DNA from: Poronia punctata
Lineage: Eukaryota > Ascomycota > Sordariomycetes > Xylariales > Xylariaceae
Assembly: GCA_022579005.1 (NCBI GenBank)
Contig: MU401492.1
Location: forward strand, 175,712 to 239,711
Length of the DNA stretch: 64,000 bases
Direction of reading: 5' to 3'
Shown one piece after another: positions 31,846-44,254 of this stretch. Position 1 is the first letter of the stretch. Each line of letters begins with the position of its first letter. Position numbers and translations under genes: made by a program. The notes under the pieces are model-generated. The model was not told where the DNA came from. It saw only the letters and a program-made list of their open reading frames with translations, and searched no databases.

Positions 31846-34185
31846 TCATCTCCTACGACCAGCTCCCCCGGCCCCAGTATCGCCCCTGTCAGTGAGAGAT
31901 ACCACTTCGCCAATGCCAGCGGCTTCCTGCTCGTCTTCAAGTGCCGTGATTTCCTCTCTGCAATCCCACCATTTATCTTCGCTTAGTTCGAATGCTTTGG
32001 TTTTGATCTCCTTGACTGTCAGAGTCTCCGGCTGGATTCCTTTCCACCTGAGGCTGACCATCAAGATGTCCTGCCACTCTGCAGATGTTCTGGCAAAGAA
32101 CTCCCGTCGAGACTCAAAGGGCTAGAAGAACTCGTTAGTATAGCGTTAGCCAAGTCAAGATACGCGCGCACTTACTCGGGGATGGGGGAGTCCGTCGTCC
32201 TCTACCACTGAGGTGGCAACTGTGTCGGCTTCGCTGTCGTCGTCGCCAAATTCTGATGAGGGGGCCGTCGAGGCTGAATCTATACTTGCGAGATCGTCGA
32301 TCTGTTTATTTTTCCGTTTGCTTGGAGATACCAATTTCTCCTGCGGTTCATAGTCGTCGTCTTCGTCTTCGTCATATTCATCATCCTCCTCATCATCCTC
32401 GTCTTCTTCTTCATCATCATCTTCGTCGTCGGAACCCTATAGAAACACAGTCAGATAATGCATGGGTCCGAGCTAGGATAGTACAGCTTGAGGGGTGAGA
32501 TCGACTTACAGCCCAATCTTCATCTTGCCTCTTGAAGATCTCTTTGCAGCCATCCATTTTCCCGAGATCAATGGCATATAGGTCGTCGAGGGTGTATTCT
32601 CTGTCCTTGGCCTCAAACGTGCCACCGTATATGTACAGGGTATCTTCCTGTACGGCTAACAACGCATTGAACCTTGGCGAAGGAAATTCCATTGTCACGG
32701 GCATTTCCCGGACCGGCTTGGTGGGTTCCTCCATCTCCTTATCAATCCCGAAGTCGATGTCCATGTCGTCAGCATCATCCAGAGACGATCCGGCTTGCAG
32801 TGCAGCAAGTTGTTTCAACAACTCTTCTTCGTTCGCCTGGGCCCTGCCTCGGCGGCCCACTCTTTGCTCCGAAGCACCTGTTTTCTTCTGTGTTCTTGGT
32901 TTTCTAAGCGCCATCGGGAAAAATCTATTCTTCTCAATGTTCCACGTGTATAGCTGATTGAAAAATTCACTGTCAATACCTTCCTCACTCTGTTCTACGT
33001 CGTGGACACCGCCGAAAAACAGGCCACGGCTTTTGTGATATCCCATGGTTGCCCCAGCGCGGGGAGGGTTGGGCGTGTTGGCTGGCTTCTTCCTCTTCTC
33101 CCATCTTACAGTTGGGGGTGTATTCGGCGATGCATCTGCCGCCGGCTGCGTAATGCGTAAGAAGAAGCAGTCTTGATGAACCATGGGCTTCAGAATGTTT
33201 CGCTGTCCTTGAGATGCCCCTTTTGCAGATTTGTTGGCACTGACAGTTGCTTTCACCCGGGAATAGCCGCCAAACAGGACAGCCCCTTGTTCATGGGGTA
33301 AGAATGTGAAAGAAGACCTAGCATCGGGTTTTAACTGTGCCGGAGGTAGGGTAGGATTAAACCATATGTAGTTCTAATGGGGTATGATTAGTTTGTGCAC
33401 TGCATATGATGGGCATTGGGATTGACGGACTTGTGTATCAAATAGCCAAAGATCACTTAGATATTTCGTCTGGTTTGACGTATCTTGGAACCCTAGAAAC
33501 ATCGCCGTCAGACGTCGTACGGACATGAGCCGGAATCGGCGGCAGCAGCAGTTATCATACCTCCGAATAGAATTATATAGTTCTTGTAATAAGTCATACG
33601 ATGACCACTTCTAGACGGTGGAGTTTTTCCCTTGACGTCTATACGCGTCCATTCACGGGTACTGGGTTCAAGCCGCCAGAAATCATTATAGTGGTAAAAG
33701 GTGCCCTGTTTTGGGCTACTGAATTCACCACCAAACAGAAACACAGAGTCCTTCTGGTTCCCACCTCGGCACCAAGCATGGCCGGATCTCGGGAGTGGAG
33801 CGTTAGGGGATGTAACGCAATGCCACTCATCTCTATCCGTGTAGTAGATGTTGAGGTCGTTGAAGAAGCTAGCAATGGCCCCGTTCCATATTTCACCGCC
33901 GAAAAGCAAAAGCTGGTTGCTATTGGAGGGCGAAGCCAGGAAAGTTGCCGATGCGCGAGCCTTGGGAGGGGCGTCGAGCACAGTTTCTGTGACCTTGAGG
34001 AAAAGTTCTTGTTGTTTCTTGTACTCGGCTAAAACAGCATCGATATCCACATCCTCGGCATCACTACCTTCTAGCTTCGAGGTCTTTGTTTTTTCTTTCT
34101 TCTGTGCTTTCGTCTCTTGCTTTTTCTTTTTCTCCGCTAGCTTCTGTTGCTTAGAGTCGGACTTTTTTTTCTTGTCTTTCGCCAT
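31846..34185 (-). CDS. kelch-repeat protein of the KLHDC4/Kel3 type (695 aa)
   Basis: Five exons: 34185-33561, 33492-33431, 33373-32510, 32436-32176 and 32121-31846. Introns are 68, 57, 73 and 54 bp; the second has a GTCCGT donor. A Lys-rich N-terminus (MAKDKKKKSDSKQQ) is followed by six or so kelch blades marked by LLLFGGE, VFLFGGEF, IILFGGFQDT, AVLFGGYSR, GLFFGGVHD and LYIYGGTFEA. A very acidic D/E tract follows at about residues 500-540, then a C-terminal helical segment with WQDILMVSLRWKG and WWDCREEI, typical of KLHDC4 homologues. The role in fungi is poorly known; yeast Kel3 is cytoplasmic. The frame is intact. Confidence 0.9.
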
Positions 34186-35158
34186 GGTTTCTCGGGAATG
34201 GGTAGATTTATAAGGCGTATATAGTAAGAACCCGCTTAGGATGTGAAACCTGAGCCTGTAACGAAGATAGGTACTATGTAACTTAATGTTACTTTAGCTG
34301 ACGGATGCTCAAAATGTTGATAGTTAATACCTACTATGATTCTTAGAATCCATTGTCTTTCAGCGTCCAGTCAGGGACGAGATCTCACAGGGCTCCAAAC
34401 GGAACCCCTCTATTGCAGCTGCCACCCAGTTGATGCCCCTCTATCGGCCGATCTAAAATGATGGAATGAACCTAGTAGTGCCTAGCCAAGATGTACCCAA
34501 GTACTGATGATCTGATAAGATTACGCCGCATTGTCCCACGATGCCAAATGCAGTAAGTACGCCTTTAGCGTAGGTACCGGCAGGTTGCAGCAACAACAGG
34601 CTGATAGATGGTGATAGGTCGCTGTAGCGCCATGACTCCAAGCGGCATCGCTAAGAAATTTATGGGAAATTGAAGTCTGCCCTCCCGAATACTCCAACTC
34701 GCCGAGCATAAACCGGAAGTCCAATGTCTTGCCAGCGCACCACGAGGGTTGATTAGCTTTAATTGATGTCACAATTTTCCGCAGAATCGGTCCGCCGAAA
34801 ATGTACCCCGAACTAGGTACCCAAGTTGCACCCACTTAGTCGAAGACTGGCGGTGACTGGTCGGAACTCGTACGAGTTGTCGGTTGGCGCATTCGGTCCT
34901 CCACCTGCCCTTGCAAACACCAAAAATCCAAAATCCCAGACCCAACTTCACCCGGCCCACCCATTATAAAATTCCAACAACCCGCGCCCTCTCTCCAATT
35001 CTCCAGTCATGCCATAGCACAGTCGTCCCATTCTGTCGCCGTCGCCTGCCGTTGTGCGTGATTAGGTATCTATCTAGCCCGGCAGGCCTCCTGGCGACAC
35101 CGTGTTTGGTACCATTCTTCCACGTCCCTCTCGACTCTAATTTGCACGTTCAGCCACC
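34186..35158. other. divergent promoter between the kelch gene and the ornithine carrier
   Basis: A 973-bp spacer with no gene supported. The right end has C-rich tracts common in fungal leaders, and the ornithine-carrier start codon has a good CCACCATGG context. Confidence 0.6.
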
Positions 35159-36214
35159 ATGGAGGCCAAACCGGCACATTCCAACACCGTTATTCCCTCG
35201 CACTCATTGCCTATTGTGCAAGGGAAATCTGCCACGATGGAGGTTGTCGAAGATCTCCTCTATGGATCTGTGAGTCATTTCCCCAAATCTTAGCTTACTC
35301 CCATGCATTTTGCTCACAGCAAACAGATTGCAGGCATCGTGGGCAAATATATAGAATACCCTTTCGACACCGTCAAAGTTAGGCTGCAATCCCAGCCCGA
35401 CCACCTTCCCCTCCGTTACACGGGGCCTCTCGATTGCTTCCGACAATCCATTAAAGCCGACGGTGTGCTCGGTCTATATCGCGGGATCAGCGCACCTCTC
35501 GTCGGTGCCGCCGCCGAGACGAGCAGCCTTTTTCTCTTCGAGCGCCTTGGACGAGAAGCCGTATATGCCTCCGGATATTGTTCGCGGGACCATGTTCTCC
35601 CATTGCCGGCCCTGTGGTTCACGGGCGCCTTTTCCGGTGCCTTCACCTCGGTCGTCCTCACACCCATCGAATTAGTCAAATGCAAAGTCCAAGTACCCGC
35701 AAGCGTAAACGGCGAAATTCCGAAGGTGCCTAGCGTAATGTCGGTCATCCGAGATGTCTACAAACATGAAGGACTCCGAGGCTTCTGGCACGGCCAGATG
35801 GGCACATTCTTAAGGGAGTCCGGGGGTTGTGCGGCGTGGTTCGGATCCAAGGAGACGACGACAAAAATGTTCTACCTTCTCAACGAACGATCGGCCACCT
35901 CTCAGCTTGAGAAGGAGGCGCTTGCGACCGAGGCGCTTCCCCTGTGGCAGCAAGCCGTAGCCGGCGCATCGGCTGGCATGTCGTACAATTTCCTATTTTT
36001 CCCCGCCGATACCGTCAAAAGCCGCATGCAGACATCGCCGGTCGGCGGAACAACGCAGAACCGAACTTTCATGCAAGAAGGAAAAGCCCTATGGAACCAG
36101 CATGGCCTACGCGGGTTTTACCGTGGATGTGGCATCACAGTCCTGCGATCAGCTCCGAGCTCGGCCTTCATCTTCATAGTCTTTGACGGTCTCAAACGGC
36201 ACTTCGCCTTGTAA
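35159..36214 (+). CDS. ORT1: mitochondrial ornithine/basic amino-acid carrier (332 aa)
   Basis: Exports ornithine from mitochondria for arginine synthesis (yeast ORT1/ARG11, Neurospora arg-13). Two exons, 35159-35269 and 35327-36214, with a 57-bp intron (GTGAGT, AACAG). Three carrier repeats are marked by [21 protein letters not shown] and [10 protein letters not shown], matching PX[DE]XX[KR]X[KR]. The IELVKCKVQ form of the second repeat and [13 protein letters not shown] are typical of the ornithine carrier branch. Six membrane helices are expected in the inner membrane. A TLRxxP-like end ([13 protein letters not shown]) closes the third repeat. An alternative acceptor at CACAG (35315-35319) exists but is less suitable. 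Confidence 0.93.
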
Positions 36215-36476
36215 GGAAAAATTACATAAAAAACATAGAGATGTACATAGATGGGCATCATGGAGCGTGTACGGCGTTGGCGGCGTCTGGGACCATGGGG
36301 ACTTGGGATTGGATCACCTTTTTTTTGTCTCGGAAAATTGGCATTGCTTGTTGGATGCTCTTGGTCATCCCACTTTGGCTGTTTACTTTGGTAGGACGTA
36401 TAGAGCAATGCATATACATATATATAAACTAGAATTACAATCCATATCCAGCGCAGTCAGTCATGCTTCTTTTATT
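36215..36476. other. convergent spacer between ORT1 and TspO genes
   Basis: A 262-bp spacer between two 3' ends. No gene is seen. Confidence 0.6.
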
Positions 36477-37214
36477 TTACTGGTCTTTCCCCAATGCCTT
36501 TCTGGTCGCAAGCGTCGACTCGGAGATATCCCAGTTATTCAAATACCCCACGCCGGCATTCAAGTATGTCGCGAAGCCGAGCCACGCCAGATACGGCACC
36601 ATGCACCAGCCGGCGGTTTCATCGACGCCGAAGTAGAGATAGGTCAAGTAACCGTTGACGCTAAGAAGCGACAAGATGTTGGCGAGCGAGAGAGCAGGCC
36701 GACGAAGGCCGAAGAATAGCGGCATCCAGGTAAGATTCAGGCCGAGCTGTGCCGAATACAGCGTCTGCAGGACGCCCGCCGTGTCCGGGGAGAGGAGCGA
36801 GGAGCGCGTCACAGCTCGGTGCGCTGCATACCCCATCAGGCCGTAGAGGACCGTCCATGTGGGCCCGAACACGGAAGGCGGCGGCCGAAGAGGCGGCTGC
36901 TTCATGGCCGTGTAGGTTTCTTGGGTTTGTTTCGCTTGGTAACGGTGTTAGTTAATTTATAAGTAGATATAGGGAAGATTCTTCCCTGTCGCTCTCACTC
37001 TCTCACTCTCACTCTCACTCTCACTCTCTCTCTCTCTCTCCCGCGTGAGGGGGAGAAACGCAAACAGACTTCGAAGCGAAGAGAGGGAAGGGTACTTACG
37101 TCTCGTACTATACCCAACGGCCGTCCCCAAGACAATGGGCAGGAGGGTGGACGCCGAGGCATTGGCGAACACATCGTATGGTATCGGACTGATTTTCGGT
37201 ATATATGTCGTCAT
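36477..37214 (-). CDS. TspO/MBR family translocator protein (190 aa)
   Basis: Five-helix membrane protein related to the peripheral benzodiazepine receptor and bacterial TspO, which binds porphyrins and sterols. Two exons, 37214-37100 and 36934-36477. The 165-bp intron carries a CT-rich microsatellite. Splicing gives STRPKQTQETYTAMKQPPLRPPPSVFGPTWTVLYGLMGYAAHRA. Family motifs are KQPPLRPPPSVFGPTWTVLY, LNLTWMPLFFGLRRP and VPYLAWLGFATYLN. The retained first ATG (MTTYIPKI) is chosen because the first helix begins about 20 residues later. A longer in-frame start at 37310 is unlikely. Confidence 0.92.
36991..37041. repeat. CT/CACTCT microsatellite inside the TspO intron
   Basis: About 50 bp of alternating CACTCT and CT units on the plus strand. 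On the transcribed strand this is a purine-rich GA/GAGAGT run within the 165-bp intron, and it accounts for much of that intron's unusual length. Confidence 0.85.
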
Positions 37215-38338
37215 GTTGTTTGTTTGATGTTTCTTCCCCCCCTTTGCCAAATCTTTCTTGGTTATGTAGGTATGTATAGATGATATTTGAGTTGTCTTGA
37301 ATTTGTGCAACAGTAAACACAGGTGCGATTACTTATGTAGCTAGCATGTAGGAAAATTAGACCTTTATATATATACCTACTCGCACACGTAAACACGTAC
37401 AGGCCGAAGTTCTATCTACCTTACTAAGACGTCCTAACCCTATCGATGACGTATGGCATGCAATAGTAGTAGGCTTGGTCTAGGTACTAGTCTGCACCTA
37501 TATTTATGTCTACACGTATTACACGTACCCGTACGCGCAGCTGTCCAAGACTCTAGCCACTCATTTGACACTGCTTACCAATGCCTTCACCTCCAAATAA
37601 GCAATAGGAAACAAAAACAAGAACACATGTTGACTTGAATGTATAGGTGTAGATATCTGTTCATTTTTTGGAGTATAATGTGCTCAAGAGAATTGGTACC
37701 TATGTATGTACCCAATCTACCTCAACGTGCTCATTAGATAGCAGCGTTCACAGCACAATGTACCTGTCGTACAGGGTAAGGGTAGTCACACATAAGCAAC
37801 ATGTCAACACCTAAAACCATAACCCAATAGGAGCTAACAAAAGGACCAGGAAAGGGAGTTAATATACTAGAATGTTATAATCATATATCTTTGTTGTTAT
37901 TTATTTCAGGTGAAATCATGACATATGCTTGACCTATATTTAATGGTTGTCTATTTGAACTTGACCATCAGCTCCTGTTCAAGGCAAAGATCCCCAGCCA
38001 TCTTCTGGCTGTCGGGGCCGTCTTTGCAATACAACGCTAATGCTGTAGTCCGCCACAATACAAGCCGCAGTTGCTCATTCCAGGTGTTGGTTGAGCTGTC
38101 CACCTCGTAAGAGCTATGGGCAACGATGTGTGCCGTCCACTCTCGAAATAACGAGGCTATCGCCAGTCGTCATGGGGAATCAAATACCCCGAGATCCGAG
38201 TCGTCTAATCCCCATAAACGTGATTAAAACTGGCAAAAGCATCGCGCGATGATATCATGCCCCGGTCCAGATGCAATGTACAAACGAAATAGCTATTGAT
38301 GTTGCTGGAAGATGCTTTTTCGCCTTGAGCGTAACCGC
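37215..38338. other. 1.1-kb intergenic region
   Basis: Promoter side of the TspO gene and 3' flank of TOP1. No gene is supported. Several TACGTA-, TAGGTAC- and TACCTATG-type motifs are scattered in it. Confidence 0.55.
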
Positions 38339-41309
38339 TTAAAACTCCCACGATTCGTCCTCGCCAACAGACTTGATAGCCCAGTGAAACTTCTCACGGA
38401 GCGTTTTGGAGAAGAATTTCTCGATCGGGACATCGTATCGCTTCGCAAAGACAACGGTGAGTCGAGGATCAATGTAATTCTAGATAAAATGTTAGCACAA
38501 ACGCTCATCTACTGATATACTATTGGGGAACTTACGATCTTGGAGGTTCCCAGAGCCACCTCCTTGTTACCGTCTCTGTCGGCCGCTTGAAGCTGTAGCG
38601 TCTTTATGCGGTCTTCGATCTTGCCGATATTGGCCTCAATCTTCTCGACCGTAGGAGCCTTGCCTTCGGCCTCGACCTTCTTCGTCTTGTTCTCTTTCTT
38701 AAACTTCTTGGCCAGGTCGTCGGCGCTTTTGAGCCTTTCCTTGAGCTCCTTGTCCGGCATGATTTTCTCCCCGTTCTCTTGCAGTTTCTGATTGTCTTTC
38801 TCAAACTTCTTCTGGATCTTGGTTCGTTGTTCTTCAACCAGAAAGTTTTGATGTTCCTGGATCCAGGCTTCGTCAAGATCGGCGTCTAACTCAAAGAAGG
38901 CGGCACCCTTCTTCTTCTTAAGTTTCGGGTCAAGATCCAACATCATTTGCTTGTTCCGCCAGACCTGATACTTGAGACCCTTTATGCGGTCCCCAAGCTT
39001 CTCCATCTGTGCTTCGTGCGATGCGCCAACGGTCCGCTTGTGATTACAGAGAATGGCGACCTCGCGGTTGCAATCGTTGTAAACCTTGATCTTCTCCGCA
39101 ATGGTCATCTTGTCCACCTGGCCGCTGAGCTTATTCAAGAGATCCGCCATTGTCCACGAGGCATTGTAAGTACGGAACACCTTGGCAGTCAGCCCTGGCA
39201 TGTAGCTAGACAGGTGTTTGTTCAGCTGAGAAGTGGTCAGTCGGTCAAAGATGTCATCGCCCTCCTTCTTCGGCGGCTTTTTGAACACTCGAAGATTCTT
39301 AAACACTTGACGATCCACATTGACCTCGTCGTAGAATCTGATGCTGTCTTTACCAAGGAAGTCGAAAATGACAATGTTGGGCTCGCGTAGAGTAATGTGC
39401 TCATATTTCAGCGAACAGCAGCCAACTGTTTCCGCTTCATTTTCCGCATCCTTCTCGTTTCCAGCTCTGAGTGCAAACTTGTCGATAAGATAGACGGCTG
39501 TGGCGCGTTGCCGATCGGCCATAGATTCGGCTTTCAAATCTCGCTGATAGTCTTTCCGAATTCTATCGATGTGTTTCTTCAGCTCCCTAGCTTTCTCGAA
39601 CTTCTTGAGATCGGCCTGGCCCTTCACTGTACTCTGGGCGCCAAGCATTACATACTTGTAGGCGCCGTTGATATTTTCCTGCCACATCGCCAGCCAGGTA
39701 GCCTTGTTATCGTGTTGCACAGCTTTCCATTTGTGCCCTTCCGGAGGGCGTGGAACTTGTGCGTCCTTGCCGATGTTGATGGTGATCTGCTCCGGCATGA
39801 CACGTAACTTGACCTTCCCGGTTTTAGGATGTTCTCCTCGTCCACGGAACAGTCCAGGAGGTTCGACTCTGAAGTTGCCGACTTTCTCTTTACGACCATC
39901 CCACTTGCAGTACATGAAGGGGGCCTCCAGCTGGTCTTTCTCGGCCTTTTCTGCGGCCTTCTCGTCCTTAGAGCGAGCCTTCTTCGCCTCGCTCTTGGCC
40001 TGGTAGTATTCGAAGATTTTGTCAAAGTTGAGCTTCGAGAACTCTTTAATTTCAACTTTGTTCCCTTGTTGATCTTTGGCGCCGCCAGTGCGCTTAAGCA
40101 CATCTTTGAAGTCATTGAAGAAGTTTTTCTGGAAGACCGGATTCTCGACGTTGTGGGTCGAGTTTAACATGGCACCGAAAAAACCTGCAACTTCCTCGGC
40201 GTCGACATGTAGGTTCACAGGAATCCCGTCGTAATGAAGCTTCACGTTCTTCGGGAGAGGTTCATAGGGTGGCGGGAAAAGAACACCATTGTGTTCGAGG
40301 GTTCGCCATTTCACCGAGTCATCCGACTTCATGGCCTCCCACCACCGATATTCTTCCTCCTCCTCCTCTACCGCATCGGCAATGTCTTCGCTCTCTTCTT
40401 TCTTAGCTTTCTTTGTAGGTGCCTTCTTCGTAGATGAAGCGGGTTCCGTCTTGGCTTTGGCTTTAGCTTTGGTTGGGGTCGGCTTGGTTGTCGTTTTGGC
40501 TTTTTTCCGCATGATAGGTGTATCGGAATCAGATTCTTCCTTTTTTACGCCATTTGATTTGGACTTTCCGTTGGTGCCATTGATAGGACGCTTCCGGCCT
40601 TTTGCGCCAGCCAACGGTTCATCGTCCGACTCGTCTTTGACGGCCTTTCTCGGAGTCGGCTTCTTTGCCTTGGACTCGTTCGCTCTTATAGCCTTGGCTT
40701 CTACCTCGGCATCTTTCTCGATAACCTTCCGCTTGTTTGCAAGCTTAGCATTCAATGGAACATCATCATCCGAGTCCTCCGCAACAGCCGTCTCGCTGGC
40801 GGCAGGGGGAAGTCTGGCCCGTTTTTTGATAGGAACGTCCGAGTCGGAATCATCTGCGACGGTCTTTCGCTGGCGTTTCGTCTATCATCTAGTCAGGACA
40901 CAGAATGCTCAAGCCACCCAAGCCGAAGGCAATAAACAACTTACCGATCGTACATTGTCACTATCGGACTCGTGGTAATTGACCTTGGCGAGAGAGGAAC
41001 GAGCCTTCCGCTTGCCATTACCATTTACGAGCGGGGAGTCATCGTCGTCGACGGGACCATTCCGAACGGACAATGGTGCAGGCTGCAGGGGTGTATCGGA
41101 GTCGGTATCCATTTCCCTATCTTCGGATCTCGATATTTTGTCGGCAGATAATACTAAGGTGAGCAAAACGTTAGCACAGGTCGTCCACAATGCCAAACAT
41201 GCAAGTAAAGAGATCGCGACGAGCTGGGATATACGCGACTTTAAGAGAAACCAGACAACGTACAATTGCCATTGGTGCGCGCTAGAGGCATATCATCGTC
41301 GGAAGACAT
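38339..41309 (-). CDS. TOP1: DNA topoisomerase I, type IB (913 aa)
   Basis: Relaxes supercoils through a 3'-phosphotyrosine intermediate. Four exons: 41309-41264, 41153-40945, 40881-38536 and 38479-38339. The acidic/basic N-terminal about 260 residues (repeated DSD and KK tracts) is a disordered nuclear-localising region. The core has [19 protein letters not shown], the YKYVMLG segment, [10 protein letters not shown] and [11 protein letters not shown] charged coiled linker precedes the C-terminal exon, which carries the active-site tyrosine at about residue 869 in SKINYIDPR. The tyrosine is two codons into the last, 141-nt exon, so that exon is essential. Introns are 110, 63 and 56 bp. Complete and family-like in length. 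Confidence 0.96.
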
Positions 41310-43067
41310 AGTAGGCGCGTTGAGAGACGGACACGAGGGAGTAGCGCAATGTAGGATGCGACGGCGGTGGAAGGGGAAGGAATTATGTTGGGCCCGAAAG
41401 AAAAGTGGTGGAATGGGCAAGGTGCGCGATATGGATGTAGGAGGACGCGTGGGAGGAATGCGTGCCTGCCCAGGTCTGCAGTTTCTCTGGATTGAAAATG
41501 AGGTTGAACACGAGGGAGAGAAGTCGATGGTTAACCTGGTGGTACACCACCTAACTCTTTTGAGATGCAAAATGGCTATTGCGACTTGAGATGCGGGTGG
41601 AAGGAGCAGAGAAGAAGCTGAGGGATGGATGGAGAAAGGACATACGAGTGAGATTTAGTTGGAAGGGAAAATTGCAAAAATGTATCGGGTGGGCAGGCTT
41701 TGAATGAAGTAGTAAAATGGAGGTCAGCCAAAGGCTCGACCTTGAAGGCTTCACAAGTCAGTCTGGGCACGACTGGGCCCACAATGAGAGTAAGAGTGAG
41801 AGAGACTAGCCGGGTTTGATTGGTTGAAAAGGTGGACACGGGAGGCAATTGAAGAACAGCAGCGAGCCCCAATCCTATTGGTAGAGGCTAATCGTATTTG
41901 TAGACAAGAAGGTACCGTAGCAGCGTACCTAAAGTACCTACCGCGAGGTTGTTGCTTACTTACGTGTTGAAGAAAGTTTCGCAGAGCGCAAAGGCAGGAA
42001 CATGGATACATAGGTACTACATACTGTATGATAGGTAGGTGCAGATGGCATGAGATGTGAATATGTATTTACCTTGTATGTAGTCTGGGTGACTGTTAAA
42101 AGTGTACAAACACGTTCAGCGTCCTTTTTACCTGTACTATAGGTATTCCGTAGGTAGGTCCTTTATCGATCAAGCGTGGTCAAACCTTTTCAAACCCGCC
42201 TGCACTAACCTAACTAGCGACGTGACATTGCGTAGGTACTTTGGGTGACGGGACGGACCTGGCCCTTTTACCTCCACCTACCGTCAGGGTGTGTTCCGGC
42301 CCCCGGGTAGGCTACAGATGTAGGTTTCCTACCTCTTAGCAGACCGGCAAATACAAATCGTCGATCTCAGCAGTTGTTGACGGTTGGGGGATAAGATGAT
42401 TATGGTGGAAAGGATGAGGTTTCATATGTAGGTACTAGTCCCAAAACATTCAAAGTAGACCGAGGCGGATTCGGAGTGCCGGGATGAAAGAGATTGAACT
42501 CCCAGTTTTTATTAGTAGTGCGTCTGACGTTGTATGATAGCAAAGTTCGCACGACTAGGTTTTTATGGTGTTTTTGGCTTCAAGTCTCCATTATCTAGCA
42601 GTTTAATTAAGCTAAATTCTAAGTATGTATCTTTGCAGGTGGAAGCAAACCTGTAGGTAAAGTAGGTACATACTTAGAACTGTTGGCAACCCAAAGTGCC
42701 AGAGTGGTTCTAATAAAGACATATGTGTATAGTAGCATAATTAGATATGCGTAAAACGAGAAAGCTTGAAATACTGTTATAAGCAATCCGGTTGACGTGA
42801 GAGGTCGGTATCCACTCTGGCCCGATAATTTGCCGTAATCCAGAGGAAATATGGGCTAAACCAGAAACAGCAAGCATCAAGCAGCTTTGCAGAGGTGAGA
42901 CGGACGGGGACGAGAGACCAACCAAACAAGACCTCAACCCCCAAACCAAAGTTCAAGCGATCTTTTGAGATCATACAACCGTGCCAATTGATTGTGTCAA
43001 CATATCGCAATCAATTAGCCATTGGTGTTTGCGGCCCATCTGACAACTCTCCGATCTCCCTTTTACG
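41310..43067. other. 1.8-kb divergent promoter region between TOP1 and ATP3
   Basis: No gene is supported. There are many GTAGGTA/TACCTA motifs between 41930 and 42440 and near 42655, and a C-rich leader before ATP3. The open frames within 41241-41872 minus are upstream of the TOP1 start and are read as chance frames or leader. Confidence 0.55.
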
Positions 43068-44254
43068 ATGCTTTCAAGAGTAGCCAGGCCAGCTCTGCGA
43101 GCTGGAGCTGCGGCTATTCCTGCTCGGTACGTGTCGGCATCCGTCGATTTCTCGTTTTTCTGCTACCAAGCCCTACGATGAGGCAATTCGCAGATGGCCA
43201 TCAGCCACCACTCTTGCAACAACCCCAGCCCGACATTCGAATCATGATACAGATCTTATCGAAGAGGCCGGCCTGGATTGTATAATGACTGACTGGTTTA
43301 TGGTTTTGTAGCACCCCCCAAAATGGCGCTACATATGCCACACTGCGAGAGATCGAGGACCGCCTGAAGTCGATTCGAAACATCGAAAAGATCACCAAGA
43401 CCATGAAGATTGTCGCCTCCACAAAGCTCACCCGCGCCCAGAGGGCCATGGGCGATTCCCGCAAGTACGGCAAGACCTCGCAGGAGGTGTTCGAATCCGC
43501 CGAGACGAAACCTCTCGAGGCTGAAGGCCAGAAGACTCTGTACATCGTCTGCAGCTCCGACAAGGGTCTGTGCGGTGGTATTCACTCTGGTCTGTCGCGT
43601 TTCATGCGCCGTAACCTCGGCCCCGACAAGCAGCCCGCCGACCTCGTCCTCATCGGCGAGAAGTCTCGTGCTCAGCTCAGCCGAACGAACGCCCAGGATA
43701 TTGCCCTCACTTTTGCTGGTGTTGGTAAGGACGTTCCTACTTTTGCCGATGCCCAAGCCATCGCCGACCAGGTCGTCAAGCTTCCCACCGAGTACTCCGA
43801 CATTAAGATTGTGTACAACAAATTTATCAATGCCACGTCTTACGAACCCACTGTTATCGAGGCCTTCTCGGAGGAGGCTATCTCTAGCTCGCCCAACTTC
43901 TCCGCCTTTGAGGTGGACGAGGAGCTACTCGGCAATCTCCGGGAATATGCCCTTGCCAACTCGCTCTACTGGGCTTTGGCTGAGGGTCACGCCTGTGAGA
44001 TCTCGGCCCGTCGAAATGCCATGGATGTAAGTGTGATATTTTCTTCTTTTCTTTTCTCCCCGGCTTTTATCTCTCCGCCAGTCGTAAAGAATTTGTTCTC
44101 GCATGTGCTGACGGTACTGTAATAGAACGCCTCCAAGAACGCTGGTGAGATGATCAACAAGTACCAGATTCTGTTCAACCGAACACGCCAGGCCGTCATT
44201 ACCGGAGAACTGGTCGAAATTATCACCGGTGCCACTGCCTCGGAAGACATGTAA
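43068..44254 (+). CDS. ATP3: mitochondrial ATP synthase gamma subunit (300 aa)
   Basis: Rotor shaft of F1-ATPase. Three exons: 43068-43126, 43312-44026 and 44126-44254. Introns are 185 and 99 bp. The first exon gives a mitochondrial presequence ([20 protein letters not shown]). The second begins [21 protein letters not shown], with the coiled helix [16 protein letters not shown]. The third gives [26 protein letters not shown], the classic gamma-subunit C-terminal helix. Length and motifs match fungal Atp3. Strong codon bias towards C-ending codons, as expected for a highly expressed gene. Confidence 0.96.

Noticed and set aside
40289..40978. 229-codon plus-strand open frame opposite TOP1
   Set aside because: Shadow of the Lys/Glu/Ser-rich coding strand of TOP1. 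It gives low-complexity Ser/Phe-rich protein with no family features.
43298..43756. 152-codon minus-strand open frame opposite ATP3
   Set aside because: Antisense shadow caused by the codon bias of ATP3. No motif and no plausible promoter.
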